Below, one piece after another: positions 1 through 8,030 of a stretch of DNA of 32,789 nt; within the stretch, counting starts at the first letter, position 1, and the number at the start of each line of letters is the position of its first letter. The position numbers and the translations under genes were made by a program. Below the pieces are notes generated by a model, which saw nothing but the letters and a program-made list of their open reading frames with translations, did not search any database and was not told the origin of the DNA. The stretch comes from an uncultured Lachnospiraceae bacterium. GTDB lineage: Bacteria > Bacillota > Clostridia > Lachnospirales > Lachnospiraceae. Location: the NCBI GenBank assembly GCA_910588885.1, contig CAJUSQ010000015.1:1-32789 (forward strand), in the 5' to 3' direction.

Positions 1-52
1 GAGGAGGATACACTCCTGCCTCAGACCAATTCTTGACTGAATAATCCGCTCA
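1..52. other. non-dnaK sequence abutting the dnaK break
   Basis: The bases left of about position 52 should continue dnaK on the minus strand. None of the three minus-strand frames gives the expected DnaK continuation (a K-L-K-A-D-A-E type helix). The reading frame hits TGA directly after codon 97. I cannot tell what the sequence is. It could be the edge of a mobile element or intron inserted in dnaK, or an assembly artefact at a contig end. It is too short to identify. Confidence 0.5.
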
Positions 53-343
53 CCGCAGGATCATCGCCGAAATCTCCTGGGGGGAATACTTCTTGTCGTC
101 GATGGCTTTCTTCTGGTCGGTACCCATCTCACGCTTAATGGAAGCAATGGTCTTCTCTGCGTTGGTAACTGCCTGCCGCTTTGCCGGCTCCCCTACCAGA
201 CGCTCGCCTGTCTTCGTAAAAGCAACCACGGAGGGTGTTGTCCTTGCTCCTTCTGTATTGGCGATAACTACCGGCTTACCACCTTCCATCACTGCTACAC
301 AGCTATTTGTTGTTCCTAAGTCAATACCAATAATCTTGCTCAT
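50..343 (-). CDS. dnaK: DnaK (Hsp70), N-terminal fragment of 97 codons, interrupted
   Basis: DnaK is the ATP-dependent Hsp70 chaperone of the cytoplasm and works with GrpE and DnaJ. The N-terminus is unmistakable: the phosphate-1 motif IGIDLGTTNS at residues 5-14, then the usual N-terminal nucleotide-binding-domain sequence as far as a Y-S-P-Q-E-I-S-A-M-I-L block around residues 86-96. The family has about 610-640 residues, but here a TGA follows codon 97 and no frame beyond it resembles DnaK. The ATG at 341-343 has an AGGAGG site at 351-356. It is the third gene of the hrcA-grpE-dnaK operon, 42 bases after grpE, and presumably under the CIRCE operator upstream of hrcA. Whether the truncation is biological (an inserted element) or comes from a contig edge cannot be decided here. 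Confidence 0.9.
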   Translation of the reverse strand: MSKIIGIDLGTTNSCVAVMEGGKPVVIANTEGARTTPSVVAFTKTGERLVGEPAKRQAVTNAEKTIASIKREMGTDQKKAIDDKKYSPQEISAMILR

Positions 344-385
344 AATGAGACCTCCTCTATAAAAATAAAATTATTTACTGTCTGG

Positions 386-1129
386 TTACTGTACCACGGC
401 CACCATGCTATGCCTTACCACGCTGTCCCGGTACATATATCCTTTCTGCAGCTCCTGGGCTACGATTCCGGATTCGAATTCCTCACTCTCCACCTGCATC
501 ACCGCATTGTGGAAATCCGGGTTAAACTCCTGGCCCACCGCTTCAATGGGCTTCACGCCGATACTCTCCAGCTCGGTCATAAGCTGGCGGTAGATTTTGT
601 CCATGCCCTCCACGAAGCCATTTTCTTTCTCCTCCTCCGGTACGGCCGCAAGGCCCCGTTCGAAGTTGTCTACCACCGGCAGGATTTTTTCCACGACGCT
701 CTTGGCGCCGATTTCGTACATCTGGGATTTCTCCCGTTCCGTACGCTTGCGGAAATTGTCGAATTCCGCCATCTGGCGTTTGAGCTTATCGTTCAGATCC
801 GCAATCTGCTCTGCGGCCTTATCCTTCTTTTCCTTCCGCTTAAACAGGCTCTTCTTCTCGGAACCGCTCTTGCCGTTCTCCGAATCCGCCTGTTCCGGAT
901 CTTCTGTTTCCTCCGGGCCGGCTTCGTCCTCCCCGGCTTCCTCTGCGTCCGGATCTTCCTTTGTCTCTCCGTCTGCGGCAGGAATCGAACTATCGTTCTC
1001 TTCTTCTGTTTCGGCGCTCTCTGCCGGGCTTTCACCTGTTCCGGCTGCCGCCTGCTCCCTGCCGGATTCCTTCTGTTCTGCTGTTTCTTCCTCAAAATCC
1101 GTTTCCGGATTCTTTGCTTCCTGATCCAT
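386..1129 (-). CDS. grpE: GrpE, DnaK nucleotide-exchange factor
   Basis: GrpE is the cytoplasmic homodimer that releases ADP from DnaK. The C-terminal half shows the family pattern: a long charged coiled coil (Q-M-A-E-F-D-N-F-R-K-R-T-E-R-E-K region), then the V-x-P-V-x-D-N-F-E-R motif and the beta domain ending in V-R-H-S-M-V-A-V-V-Q. I chose the ATG at 1127-1129. An AAGGAGG site ends directly against an upstream in-frame ATG (1136-1138) but sits 9 bases from this one. The product is 247 residues, longer than the usual roughly 190-200. The excess is an N-terminal region of about 100 residues made mostly of Glu, Asp, Ser, Ala and Gly, probably disordered. It lies between hrcA and dnaK in the same operon. 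Confidence 0.95.
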   Translation of the reverse strand: MDQEAKNPETDFEEETAEQKESGREQAAAGTGESPAESAETEEENDSSIPAADGETKEDPDAEEAGEDEAGPEETEDPEQADSENGKSGSEKKSLFKRKEKKDKAAEQIADLNDKLKRQMAEFDNFRKRTEREKSQMYEIGAKSVVEKILPVVDNFERGLAAVPEEEKENGFVEGMDKIYRQLMTELESIGVKPIEAVGQEFNPDFHNAVMQVESEEFESGIVAQELQKGYMYRDSVVRHSMVAVVQ

Positions 1130-1203
1130 CTCTGCCATCCTCCTTACCGCCTTTCTCGCAACCCTCCGAAACTGCCGGAATCATTGCTTCTTTTCTCCAT
1201 TCT

Positions 1204-2250
1204 CTATCCATCCTCGCCTTTCGGCTTCCTGAATATATTGTCTAACTGCACCTTTAAGGTCTTCAGATTATCCACTACATTTTCGTAATCCATCCGCTTG
1301 GGCCCGATAATCCCTATGGTGCCCTGAATGCCCTCTCCCAATTCATACGTGGCCGTTACCACACTGCAGTCCCGCATGGTTGCCACCGGGGATTCATTCC
1401 CGATATAAACCTGAATCCCGGTTTCCTCTCCGCTTGTCAAGGTCCGGTTCACCAGGCTGGCCAGCTGCTGCTTCTCCTCAAAGGCGGAGATCAGCTCCAC
1501 GGCCTTGCCGGAATCGCTTAACTCCGGATATTTGAAGATATTCGTCGCCCCGCTGGTGTAAATCTGCAGGTCTTCATCCTCCTGAACCGCTGCCGCCACC
1601 GCATCCAGCACGTCGCTGATAATATTGCTGTGAATACCTGCCTGCTCCTTCAGCCTGGCAATGGCTGCCAAATTGATTTCTTCCAAGGACAGGCCGTTCA
1701 AACTGGTGTTCAGCAGGATATTCAGCTTCAGCATCGTTTCATTGTCCAGGGGCTCTTCTACGGAAATCATCTTGTTCTTTACAATATTGCCTTCCGTAAC
1801 GATGACTGCCAGAATCTGTTCCGCATCCACCTGGGATAACTGGATGAACTTCACCTTATTGCCGTGAAAAGAGGGGGCCGTAATCATCGTTGTATAATTG
1901 GTGTTATTGGCCAGCAGCTTTACCACCTGCTTTAACACCTGCTCCATCTTCTCGGTACGTTCAATCATAAACTCCTTGATCTGCGTAACCTCCCGCTCCT
2001 TCTGCTCCATCAGGTTATCCACGTAAAAACGGTACCCCAGGTCCGAAGGGATCCTGCCGGCCGAAGTATGGGGCTGCATGATATATCCCAATTCTTCCAG
2101 ATCCGACATCTCATTCCGGATAGTAGCCGAACTTAAGTTCAGGTCCGAGTATTTGGAAATGGTGCGGGAGCCCACCGGCTCTCCGGTTTCCAAATAGTTC
2201 CGGATAATCGCGTTTAAGATTTTTGTCTTTCTTTCATCTAATTCGTGCAT
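1204..2250 (-). CDS. hrcA: HrcA, heat-inducible transcription repressor
   Basis: HrcA binds CIRCE operators and represses class I heat-shock genes; GroEL assists its folding in well-studied Firmicutes. The N-terminus has the typical winged helix (L-D-E-R-K-x-K-I-L-x-A-I-I through S-S-A-T-I-R-N-E-M-S-D-L-E-E-L-G-Y). This is followed by the Q-P-H-T-S-A-G-R-I-P-S-D-x-G-Y-R motif around residues 58-74 and the G-I-I-G-P-K-R-M-D-Y motif near the C-terminus. At 348 residues it is of normal length. The ATG is at 2248-2250 with a GGGAG-type site just upstream. It is the first gene of the heat-shock operon, 74 bases before the chosen grpE start. A perfect CIRCE lies about 85 bases upstream of its start, so it should autoregulate. 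Confidence 0.97.
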   Translation of the reverse strand: MHELDERKTKILNAIIRNYLETGEPVGSRTISKYSDLNLSSATIRNEMSDLEELGYIMQPHTSAGRIPSDLGYRFYVDNLMEQKEREVTQIKEFMIERTEKMEQVLKQVVKLLANNTNYTTMITAPSFHGNKVKFIQLSQVDAEQILAVIVTEGNIVKNKMISVEEPLDNETMLKLNILLNTSLNGLSLEEINLAAIARLKEQAGIHSNIISDVLDAVAAAVQEDEDLQIYTSGATNIFKYPELSDSGKAVELISAFEEKQQLASLVNRTLTSGEETGIQVYIGNESPVATMRDCSVVTATYELGEGIQGTIGIIGPKRMDYENVVDNLKTLKVQLDNIFRKPKGEDG

Positions 2251-2334
2251 CCGCTCACTCCCAGGAAATGTTTCACCGCAGCCTCCGGTTCCTCCCGCCT
2301 TGGCAGGTCCGTATGGAATCCCCCGGCCACCTTG

Positions 2335-2361
2335 TTAGCACTCAACCTTTTAGAGTGCTAA
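2335..2361 (-). promoter_or_regulatory. CIRCE operator
   Basis: A perfect inverted repeat: TTAGCACTC at 2335-2343, a 9-base spacer, and GAGTGCTAA at 2353-2361. This is the exact CIRCE consensus bound by HrcA. It starts about 14 bases downstream of the -10 box of the hrcA promoter, so it covers the early transcribed region, where HrcA repression is expected. Confidence 0.97.
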
Positions 2362-2374
2362 CATCTATGTATTT

Positions 2375-2403
2375 AAAATAGCACTACCAGATTTTTTTGT
2401 CAA
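2375..2403 (-). promoter_or_regulatory. sigma-A promoter of hrcA-grpE-dnaK
   Basis: On the minus strand, TTGACA (2398-2403) is separated by 17 bases from TATTTT (2375-2380), and the CIRCE follows. The -35 box lies inside the last codons of hemW: the I-D-K-K residues near its C-terminus are encoded by the bases that form TTGACA. Confidence 0.8.
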
Positions 2404-3607
2404 TAGCCTTTTTCAATTTTTTTATATTTAAAAAGCGGGGCGGCTCCGGTTCCAGGAACTGGGTCATCACAAAATTACTGATAATCGTCCCGTATCTGGT
2501 AAGGCTCAAATAGTCCCCGTTCCATTGCAGCAGGCCCTTGGACCGCATCCGCTCGATTTCTTTTTCATAGACCTCCGTAAGCTCCGCATGAAAGCAGCGG
2601 CGGAAATCCTCTTTGGAAACCCCCTGCATCAGGCGGAAGCCCAGAAACATAAATTCTTCGATCTGATCCCGGCGGGTCAGATATTCCCAGCGGTACTTCT
2701 CGTAGTCCCCTTTGATATAATCCTCCAGATTTGCGGTATTCTGATACCGCTCATTGCCGATAAAGGACGAGCTGCCAAGTCCCAGCCCCAAATAATGGAC
2801 CCGCCGCCAGTATCCGATATTATGCCTGCATTCCCTGCCTGCCTTGGCATAGTTGGAAATCTCATAGTGCTCATAGCCGCAGTCCTCCAGAATCCCCACC
2901 GTCAGCCGGTGCATTTCCACCTCCATCTCCTCGTCCGCCAGCCACAGGGGCGTATCCCCTTCTTTCATGCGCTTCTGGTCCCGGAAAAAGCTTTCATAAA
3001 AGGGCGTACCCTTTTCCAGGATCAGGCTGTAGACCGAAATGTGCTCCGGTTCCAATTCCGTTACTTTTTTCAAGGTATACTCCAGCTTGTCCAGCCCCTG
3101 CATGGGCAGCTCGCTCATAATGTCCAGATTGACGTTGTCGAAGCCTGCCTTGCGCACCATATCGTAGCATTCCAGGAAATCCGCAAAGGTATGAATCCGT
3201 CCCAGCATTTTCAGCTCAAAATCCACGGCGGACTGAAGCCCCAGGCTTAAACGGTTTACCCCTGCTTTTTTATATTGTGCGAGTTTTTCCGGATTTAATG
3301 TACCCGGATTGCATTCCACGGTAATTTCCGCTTTCTTTTCAATGGAAAAGCATTCCTGCAAAAGCTCAATCAGCTCCGCAAGCACTTCCCCTTTTAACAC
3401 AGAAGGCGTACCGCCCCCTATATAAACGGTCGGTACGCTGCAGTCTTTGAATTCTTCGGCATGCAGTCGGATTTCCTTGTGCAGTGCCTCCATATACTGT
3501 TGTTTCGTTTCCTCCTCGGCCGGGCCGGATACAAAGTCGCAATACTTGCATTTCTGCTGGCAAAAGGGAATGTGCACATATAATTCCAGATTTTCCTTTT
3601 TCTTCAT
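2384..3607 (-). CDS. hemW: HemW-like radical SAM protein (heme chaperone, formerly called HemN-like)
   Basis: A radical SAM enzyme of the coproporphyrinogen-oxidase-like family, whose HemW members bind heme and insert it into acceptor proteins. The [4Fe-4S] motif C-x3-C-x2-C is at C16, C20 and C23, followed by D-F as in HemW, and the GGGTP SAM-binding motif is at residues 64-68. The N-terminus starts directly at the radical SAM domain, without the extra N-terminal segment of true HemN. At 407 residues it is normal, with a C-terminal HemN-type domain. The start has an AGGTGAG site overlapping the end of lepA; lepA and hemW are 4 bases apart and so cotranscribed. The order lepA-hemW-hrcA is common in Firmicutes. 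The exact substrate role is family knowledge only. Confidence 0.92.
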   Translation of the reverse strand: MKKKENLELYVHIPFCQQKCKYCDFVSGPAEEETKQQYMEALHKEIRLHAEEFKDCSVPTVYIGGGTPSVLKGEVLAELIELLQECFSIEKKAEITVECNPGTLNPEKLAQYKKAGVNRLSLGLQSAVDFELKMLGRIHTFADFLECYDMVRKAGFDNVNLDIMSELPMQGLDKLEYTLKKVTELEPEHISVYSLILEKGTPFYESFFRDQKRMKEGDTPLWLADEEMEVEMHRLTVGILEDCGYEHYEISNYAKAGRECRHNIGYWRRVHYLGLGLGSSSFIGNERYQNTANLEDYIKGDYEKYRWEYLTRRDQIEEFMFLGFRLMQGVSKEDFRRCFHAELTEVYEKEIERMRSKGLLQWNGDYLSLTRYGTIISNFVMTQFLEPEPPRFLNIKKLKKAIDKKIW

Positions 3608-3611
3608 TTTC

Positions 3612-5426
3612 TCACCTGTCGTCTAATTTCAAAACACTCATAAATGCCTTCTGGGGAATCTCTACATTGCCCACCTGGCGCATTCGTTTCTTTCCTTCCT
3701 TCTGCTTCTCCAAAAGCTTCCGTTTTCTTGAAATATCCCCGCCGTAGCACTTGGCCAGCACATCCTTGCGCAGGGCTTTTACCGTTTCCCTGGCAATGAT
3801 CTTGCTTCCGATGGCCGCCTGGATGGGAATCTCAAATAAATGGCGGGGAATCTCCTCCTTCAGCTTCTCACACATTTTCCGGCCCCGTTCATAGGCCGTT
3901 CCGCTGTGGACAATGAAGGACAGGGCGTCCACCTCTTCCTTATTGATAAGGATATCCAGCTTTACCAGCTCACTTTGGACATAGCCCTTCATTTCATAGT
4001 CAAAGGACGCATACCCCCGGGAACGGGATTTCAGGGCATCGAAGAAATCATAGATGATCTCGTTTAAGGGCAGGTCATACTTCAGCAGGGCACGGGTTTC
4101 TTCCATATATTCCATGCTGATGTAGACGCCCCGCCGTTCCTGGCACAAATCCATGATGGCCCCGATAAATTCACTGGTCACCATAATCTCGGCGCTGACC
4201 ATGGGCTCTTCCATGTATTCGATCTCCGTAGGCTCCGGCAGGTTGGAAGGGTTCGTCAGGTCAATGACTTCCCCGTCGGTCCTATGGACCTTGTATACAA
4301 CACCCGGGGCCGTTGTCACTAAATCCAGGTTAAATTCCCGCTCCAGCCGCTCCTGTACGATCTCCAGATGCAGCAGCCCTAAAAAGCCGCAGCGGAATCC
4401 AAAGCCCAGGGCAATGGAGGTTTCCGGCTCAAACTGCAGGGCCGCGTCATTGAGCTGCAGCTTTTCCAGGGCATCCCGCAGATCCGGGTACTTGGCCCCG
4501 TCGGCCGGATACAGCCCGCAGAATACCATGGGATTTACCTTCTTATAGCCGGGCAGGGCCTCCTTGCAGGGATTCTTGGCATTGGTTATGGTATCCCCCA
4601 CCCGGGTATCCTTTACGTTCTTTAAGCTGGCGGTAATATAGCCCACCATCCCGGCGGAAAGCTCATCGCAGGGAATGAACTGCCCGGCTCCGAAGTATCC
4701 CACTTCCACGACGTCCGCCTCGGCCCCGGTGGCCATCATCCGAATCGGGGTCCCCGCTTTCACCGTACCCTCTTTCAGACGGCAGAACACAATTACCCCT
4801 TTATAGGAATCATAGAGAGAATCAAAAATCAGCGCCTTCAAAGGGGCGGACGCATCCCCCAGGGGGGCAGGGATCCGCTCCACAATCTGCTCTAATACCT
4901 GATCCACATTCAGTCCTGTTTTCGCGGAAATTTGAGGCGCATCCTGGGCTTCCAGCCCGATGATATCCTCTATTTCGTCAATGACCCGCTGTGGTTCCGC
5001 ACTGGGCAGGTCAATTTTATTGATGACCGGGAGTACATCCAGGTCATGGTCTAAGGCCAGATAGACGTTCGCCAGGGTCTGGGCTTCAATGCCCTGGGCC
5101 GCATCCACCACCAAAATAGCTCCGTCACAAGCCGCAAGGCTTCTCGATACTTCATAATTAAAATCCACGTGGCCGGGAGTGTCAATCAGGTTAAAAATAT
5201 ACTCCTCCCCGTTCTTGGCCTTGTATACAATCCGGACCGTCTGGGCCTTGATCGTAATGCCCCGTTCCCGCTCCAAATCCATGTTGTCCAATACCTGGGA
5301 CTGCATCTCCCGGCTGGTCAAAAGCCCAGTCATCTCAATGATACGGTCCGCCAGCGTGGATTTGCCATGATCAATATGGGCAATAATGCAAAAATTCCGG
5401 ATCTTGCTCTGCTCTATGGCTGCCAT
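3612..5426 (-). CDS. lepA: LepA / EF4, ribosome-associated elongation GTPase
   Basis: LepA is a translational GTPase that acts on ribosomes. The G1 motif A-H-I-D-H-G-K-S-T is at residues 16-24, followed by the switch region R-E-R-G-I-T-I-K, the G3 motif D-T-P-G-H and the G4 motif N-K-I-D. The LepA-specific C-terminal domain follows, ending in the basic R-K-R-K-L-L-E-K-Q-K-E-G-K-K-R-M-R segment and V-E-I-P-Q-K-A-F. At 604 residues it is the usual length. The ATG at 5424-5426 has AGGAGG 7 bases upstream. It is the first gene of the lepA-hemW unit, with its own promoter at 5471-5499. Confidence 0.97.
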   Translation of the reverse strand: MAAIEQSKIRNFCIIAHIDHGKSTLADRIIEMTGLLTSREMQSQVLDNMDLERERGITIKAQTVRIVYKAKNGEEYIFNLIDTPGHVDFNYEVSRSLAACDGAILVVDAAQGIEAQTLANVYLALDHDLDVLPVINKIDLPSAEPQRVIDEIEDIIGLEAQDAPQISAKTGLNVDQVLEQIVERIPAPLGDASAPLKALIFDSLYDSYKGVIVFCRLKEGTVKAGTPIRMMATGAEADVVEVGYFGAGQFIPCDELSAGMVGYITASLKNVKDTRVGDTITNAKNPCKEALPGYKKVNPMVFCGLYPADGAKYPDLRDALEKLQLNDAALQFEPETSIALGFGFRCGFLGLLHLEIVQERLEREFNLDLVTTAPGVVYKVHRTDGEVIDLTNPSNLPEPTEIEYMEEPMVSAEIMVTSEFIGAIMDLCQERRGVYISMEYMEETRALLKYDLPLNEIIYDFFDALKSRSRGYASFDYEMKGYVQSELVKLDILINKEEVDALSFIVHSGTAYERGRKMCEKLKEEIPRHLFEIPIQAAIGSKIIARETVKALRKDVLAKCYGGDISRKRKLLEKQKEGKKRMRQVGNVEIPQKAFMSVLKLDDR

Positions 5427-5470
5427 ATTCTTCCTCCTGTTATCAAACCATTTTGTGCACTTTGGTCATG

Positions 5471-5499
5471 AGTATACCATATTTTGGAGCCCTTGTCCA
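5471..5499 (-). promoter_or_regulatory. predicted sigma-A promoter of lepA-hemW
   Basis: On the minus strand, TGGACA (5494-5499), 17 bases, then TATACT (5471-5476). The lepA start codon is about 45 bases downstream of the -10. The promoter sits in the 76-base gap after the CorA-like gene. Confidence 0.65.
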
Positions 5500-5502
5500 A
5501 CC

Positions 5503-6435
5503 TTAGAGCAGTTTTTTCCATTTAAAAAACAGCAGGCAAAGGGCTACCACCAACAGGGAAAGCCCCGCTGCCATCGGATAACCGTAGGCCCAGGAAAGCT
5601 CCGGCATATTGAAATTCATGCCGTACCAGCCTGCAATCAGGCTTAGAGGCGTAAAAACCGTCGTCACCACCGTAAACACCTTCATAATGGAGTTCAGGTC
5701 GTAGCTTAGGGCCGCGTCCAAAGCCTCCCGGACATGGACCAGATCCTCGCAAAGAAGCTGGGTATTTTTCCGAAGCCCTTCTGCCTGATCCGTAAACGCC
5801 TTAAAATATCGGATGTCCTCCTTCCAGAAAATTTTGTTTTCATTTTCCATAAGGGCCGCCCCTACGCTGCTTAACTGCTGATAGTAATTTTTCTGCAGCG
5901 TCAGCTGCCGTTTCAGTTCAAAAATCCGCAAATTCAAATCCTTTTCTATATTTCCCTCCACCAGATGGCGTTCCAGGGCAATCACGATCTGCTCCGTTTC
6001 CTCCAGTACCGTGTTTCCCTCCTGCAGAAAGCTTTCGAAAAACTCAAACACCACCTTTTCCAGGCTGGTATTCACGCCCTCCTTTTTCAGCACCCCTTCG
6101 AACTGTTCCCGGATGAACCCTTCCGGATCCTTGATTTCCACAAATACAAACAAATTCTCCCGCATAAAAAAGGCCAGATACCCGCACTCCTTCTCCACGT
6201 TCCGGATCTGCAAGAGCTTTAGCATGGCAAAGCCGAAATTGTCGTAATATTTCAGGCCCATCCGGTACCGGGCCTGTTCGAACATACATTCTTCCAATGT
6301 GCGGGCCGAAATCTGCAGCATTTCTTCCTGCCGCTCCACCTCCGGCAGCGTCACATATCCCACGCAGTCTGTTTTTTTATCCCAGTCCGAAAGGGCAACC
6401 GCCTCCGGGCCGGACGAACCGATAATGTAAAACAT
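5503..6435 (-). CDS. CorA-family divalent metal ion transporter
   Basis: A member of the CorA Mg2+/Co2+ transporter family, inner-membrane pentamers with a large cytoplasmic N-terminal domain. The signature Y-G-M-N-F is at residues 271-275. It ends the first membrane helix (about 252-271), and a second helix follows (about 284-304) before a short lysine-rich tail. Residues 140-240 are long charged helices, as in the CorA stalk. At 310 residues it is the usual length. The ATG at 6433-6435 has AGGAGG upstream. It is 31 bases after spoIIP, so may be read from the spoIIP transcript. The acidic loop after G-M-N holds N-M-P-E-L. The ion specificity (Mg, Co, Zn or Ni) cannot be read from the sequence. 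Confidence 0.9.
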   Translation of the reverse strand: MFYIIGSSGPEAVALSDWDKKTDCVGYVTLPEVERQEEMLQISARTLEECMFEQARYRMGLKYYDNFGFAMLKLLQIRNVEKECGYLAFFMRENLFVFVEIKDPEGFIREQFEGVLKKEGVNTSLEKVVFEFFESFLQEGNTVLEETEQIVIALERHLVEGNIEKDLNLRIFELKRQLTLQKNYYQQLSSVGAALMENENKIFWKEDIRYFKAFTDQAEGLRKNTQLLCEDLVHVREALDAALSYDLNSIMKVFTVVTTVFTPLSLIAGWYGMNFNMPELSWAYGYPMAAGLSLLVVALCLLFFKWKKLL

Positions 6436-6466
6436 GGCAAGCCTCCTTGTGCGGGCAATTCCGTTT

Positions 6467-7861
6467 CTACGGCGCCAGCACCTTATGTAACAGATCCGCC
6501 AGAGGCTCCATAGCGTTCATGGCTTCCTGCACCGTATTGGTTTGGGCGCCCACCTCAATCAACATGCTTTTGGGCGCATAGTGGAGGTTATAACGATAGC
6601 CCTTCAAATAGTTGGAGCGGGCAAAGCCGGGGTAATATTCCTCCGCCGCCAGCTTCATCTGCAGGGAAAGGGCCAGGTTCTCCTTCAAGTACGGGTTATA
6701 CAGATAATCCAGATCCCCGTTGGAGGTAGTCCGGCTAAGGCCGTTGAAAAACATGATTTTCGCCGTCTGTTTCCCGTTCACATCCGTCACCAGATGGCCT
6801 TCCTTAATCCCGTCCCGATGCAGGTCAATCACCACCTCTATGGAAGGGTTTTCCGCCAAAATCCGTTCTATCGCAGGCCCCGCATGCGCATAGGCATTCT
6901 GATGGTCCTCCACGTCATACGCCCCGGTATCATGGATCACATGAAACCCGTACCGCTCCCGCAGCAGAAGGGCCAGATATTCCCCCACCCCTACAATGGA
7001 AGTGGACGTATCCCCGGTGGAATCCGCATACCCTTCCAGGGAATGGGTATGATGGATCAAAATCTGCGGCTGGTCGGCTCCCACCGCCAGCTTCATATTC
7101 ATTGCCAGAAGCTCCTGGGCATTGAGCTGGCTGCTGTCAATGGTAGTCGTCTTATCCACCACATAAAAGTGCTGGATCAAATAATCAAAATCATTGAGCT
7201 TTTCCCGGGAGATATGCACAACCGGTTCCGTTGCAGATACAAAGGGAGATCCTTCCGGCGGTACCGCCGTTCCCTCTCCGGCTCCAGATGCTTCCCCGGC
7301 GCTCTCTGCCGCACCGCCGGCGGCCGTCCCGTCGGCAGCTCCTCCCGTCCCGTCTACGTTCTCTTTGGCACTGCCCGAAAGTCCCTCCTCATTCCCTGCG
7401 CTTTCCCCGGCGATCCCTTCGGCGGCTCCTGTCAAATCCCCGGCGTCCACAAGCTGCCCGTCCCGATATTGCTCGTCTACCCCTTCCCGTGCCATCAGCA
7501 TTTCATAGGAAAGCTCACTTTCCGGCCTGGTATCGTATTCTATTAATGACATCGTATAAGATTGGATTGGCAGCACGGCCAAAATCCGTTCCAGAAAGAA
7601 TCCCCAGGCGGGCCGTTCCCGGCTTTCTCCTGCGGATGCCGCCACGATGGGCATATGCACATCCAATGCCTTTCGGTACAAATTTCCTTTAAAATGTTCC
7701 ATAATTTCCCACAACGCCGGAGCGTCTCCGCTGGTATTCAGGTTCTGCCAGCAAACTGCCACCAGCAGCACCAAAAATGCCAGGCACACCGTCCTGATAT
7801 AATTTCCTTTTTTCCTGATCCATCTCTCCAATGCCAATCCCTCTGTTCTGCCTGCTGTCAT
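6467..7861 (-). CDS. spoIIP: SpoIIP, stage II sporulation peptidoglycan hydrolase
   Basis: SpoIIP is an amidase/endopeptidase of the SpoIID-SpoIIM-SpoIIP engulfment complex, anchored in the mother-cell membrane. There is one N-terminal membrane helix (V-C-L-A-F-L-V-L-L-V-A-V), then a low-complexity Ala/Gly/Glu/Ser linker. The catalytic domain has I-L-I-H-H-T-H-S-L-E-G-Y, H-D-T-G-A-Y-D, V-V-I-D-L-H-R-D-G and V-G-A-Q-T-N-T. Family members often read H-T-H-T-S-E where this has H-T-H-S-L-E. Start choice: ATG 7859-7861 overlaps the stop of a short upstream ORF as ATGA, suggesting translational coupling. Alternatives are TTG at 7829-7831, which has an AGAGGG site 7 bases upstream, and an upstream TTG without a site. 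It lies between gpr and the CorA-like gene. Confidence 0.92.
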   Translation of the reverse strand: MTAGRTEGLALERWIRKKGNYIRTVCLAFLVLLVAVCWQNLNTSGDAPALWEIMEHFKGNLYRKALDVHMPIVAASAGESRERPAWGFFLERILAVLPIQSYTMSLIEYDTRPESELSYEMLMAREGVDEQYRDGQLVDAGDLTGAAEGIAGESAGNEEGLSGSAKENVDGTGGAADGTAAGGAAESAGEASGAGEGTAVPPEGSPFVSATEPVVHISREKLNDFDYLIQHFYVVDKTTTIDSSQLNAQELLAMNMKLAVGADQPQILIHHTHSLEGYADSTGDTSTSIVGVGEYLALLLRERYGFHVIHDTGAYDVEDHQNAYAHAGPAIERILAENPSIEVVIDLHRDGIKEGHLVTDVNGKQTAKIMFFNGLSRTTSNGDLDYLYNPYLKENLALSLQMKLAAEEYYPGFARSNYLKGYRYNLHYAPKSMLIEVGAQTNTVQEAMNAMEPLADLLHKVLAP

Positions 7862-7950
7862 GATTCCAAAGCAAGACTGCCTGCCGCAGCCATAATCGTA
7901 ACTGCAGCGGACAGCTCCCAAAATCCGGCACAAACGAAGCTGCTGCCCAT
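7858..7950 (-). CDS. possible 30-residue hydrophobic leader ORF before spoIIP
   Basis: An ATG at 7948-7950 is preceded by a strong GGGAGGAG site (7958-7965) at good spacing. It opens a 30-codon frame ending in a TGA that overlaps the spoIIP ATG (ATGA). The product is mostly small and hydrophobic (…A-A-V-T-I-M-A-A-A-G-S-L-A…). I do not recognise it. The strong site and the overlap make it more than a chance ORF. It could be a translated leader that loads ribosomes onto spoIIP, or a small membrane protein. Confidence 0.35.
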   Translation of the reverse strand: MGSSFVCAGFWELSAAVTIMAAAGSLALES

Positions 7951-8000
7951 TTCCGGACTCCTCCCGGGGAAGCAGCGGCAATTCCCGTGCCGTTTACTAT

Positions 8001-8030
8001 AATATATTCCTGTCCCCCTCCCATTATGAC
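8001..8030 (-). promoter_or_regulatory. possible sigma-E-type promoter for spoIIP
   Basis: On the minus strand, GTCATAAT (8023-8030) is followed after 14 bases by AATATATT (8001-8008). This resembles the sigma-E pattern of a TCATATT-like -35 and an ATA-rich -10. SpoIIP belongs to the sigma-E regulon in Bacillus, so this is plausible but weak. The -35 overlaps the gpr stop region. Confidence 0.3.

Noticed and set aside
410..1288. long plus-strand frame opposite grpE
   Set aside because: Shadow of grpE and of the hrcA end; no site and biased composition.
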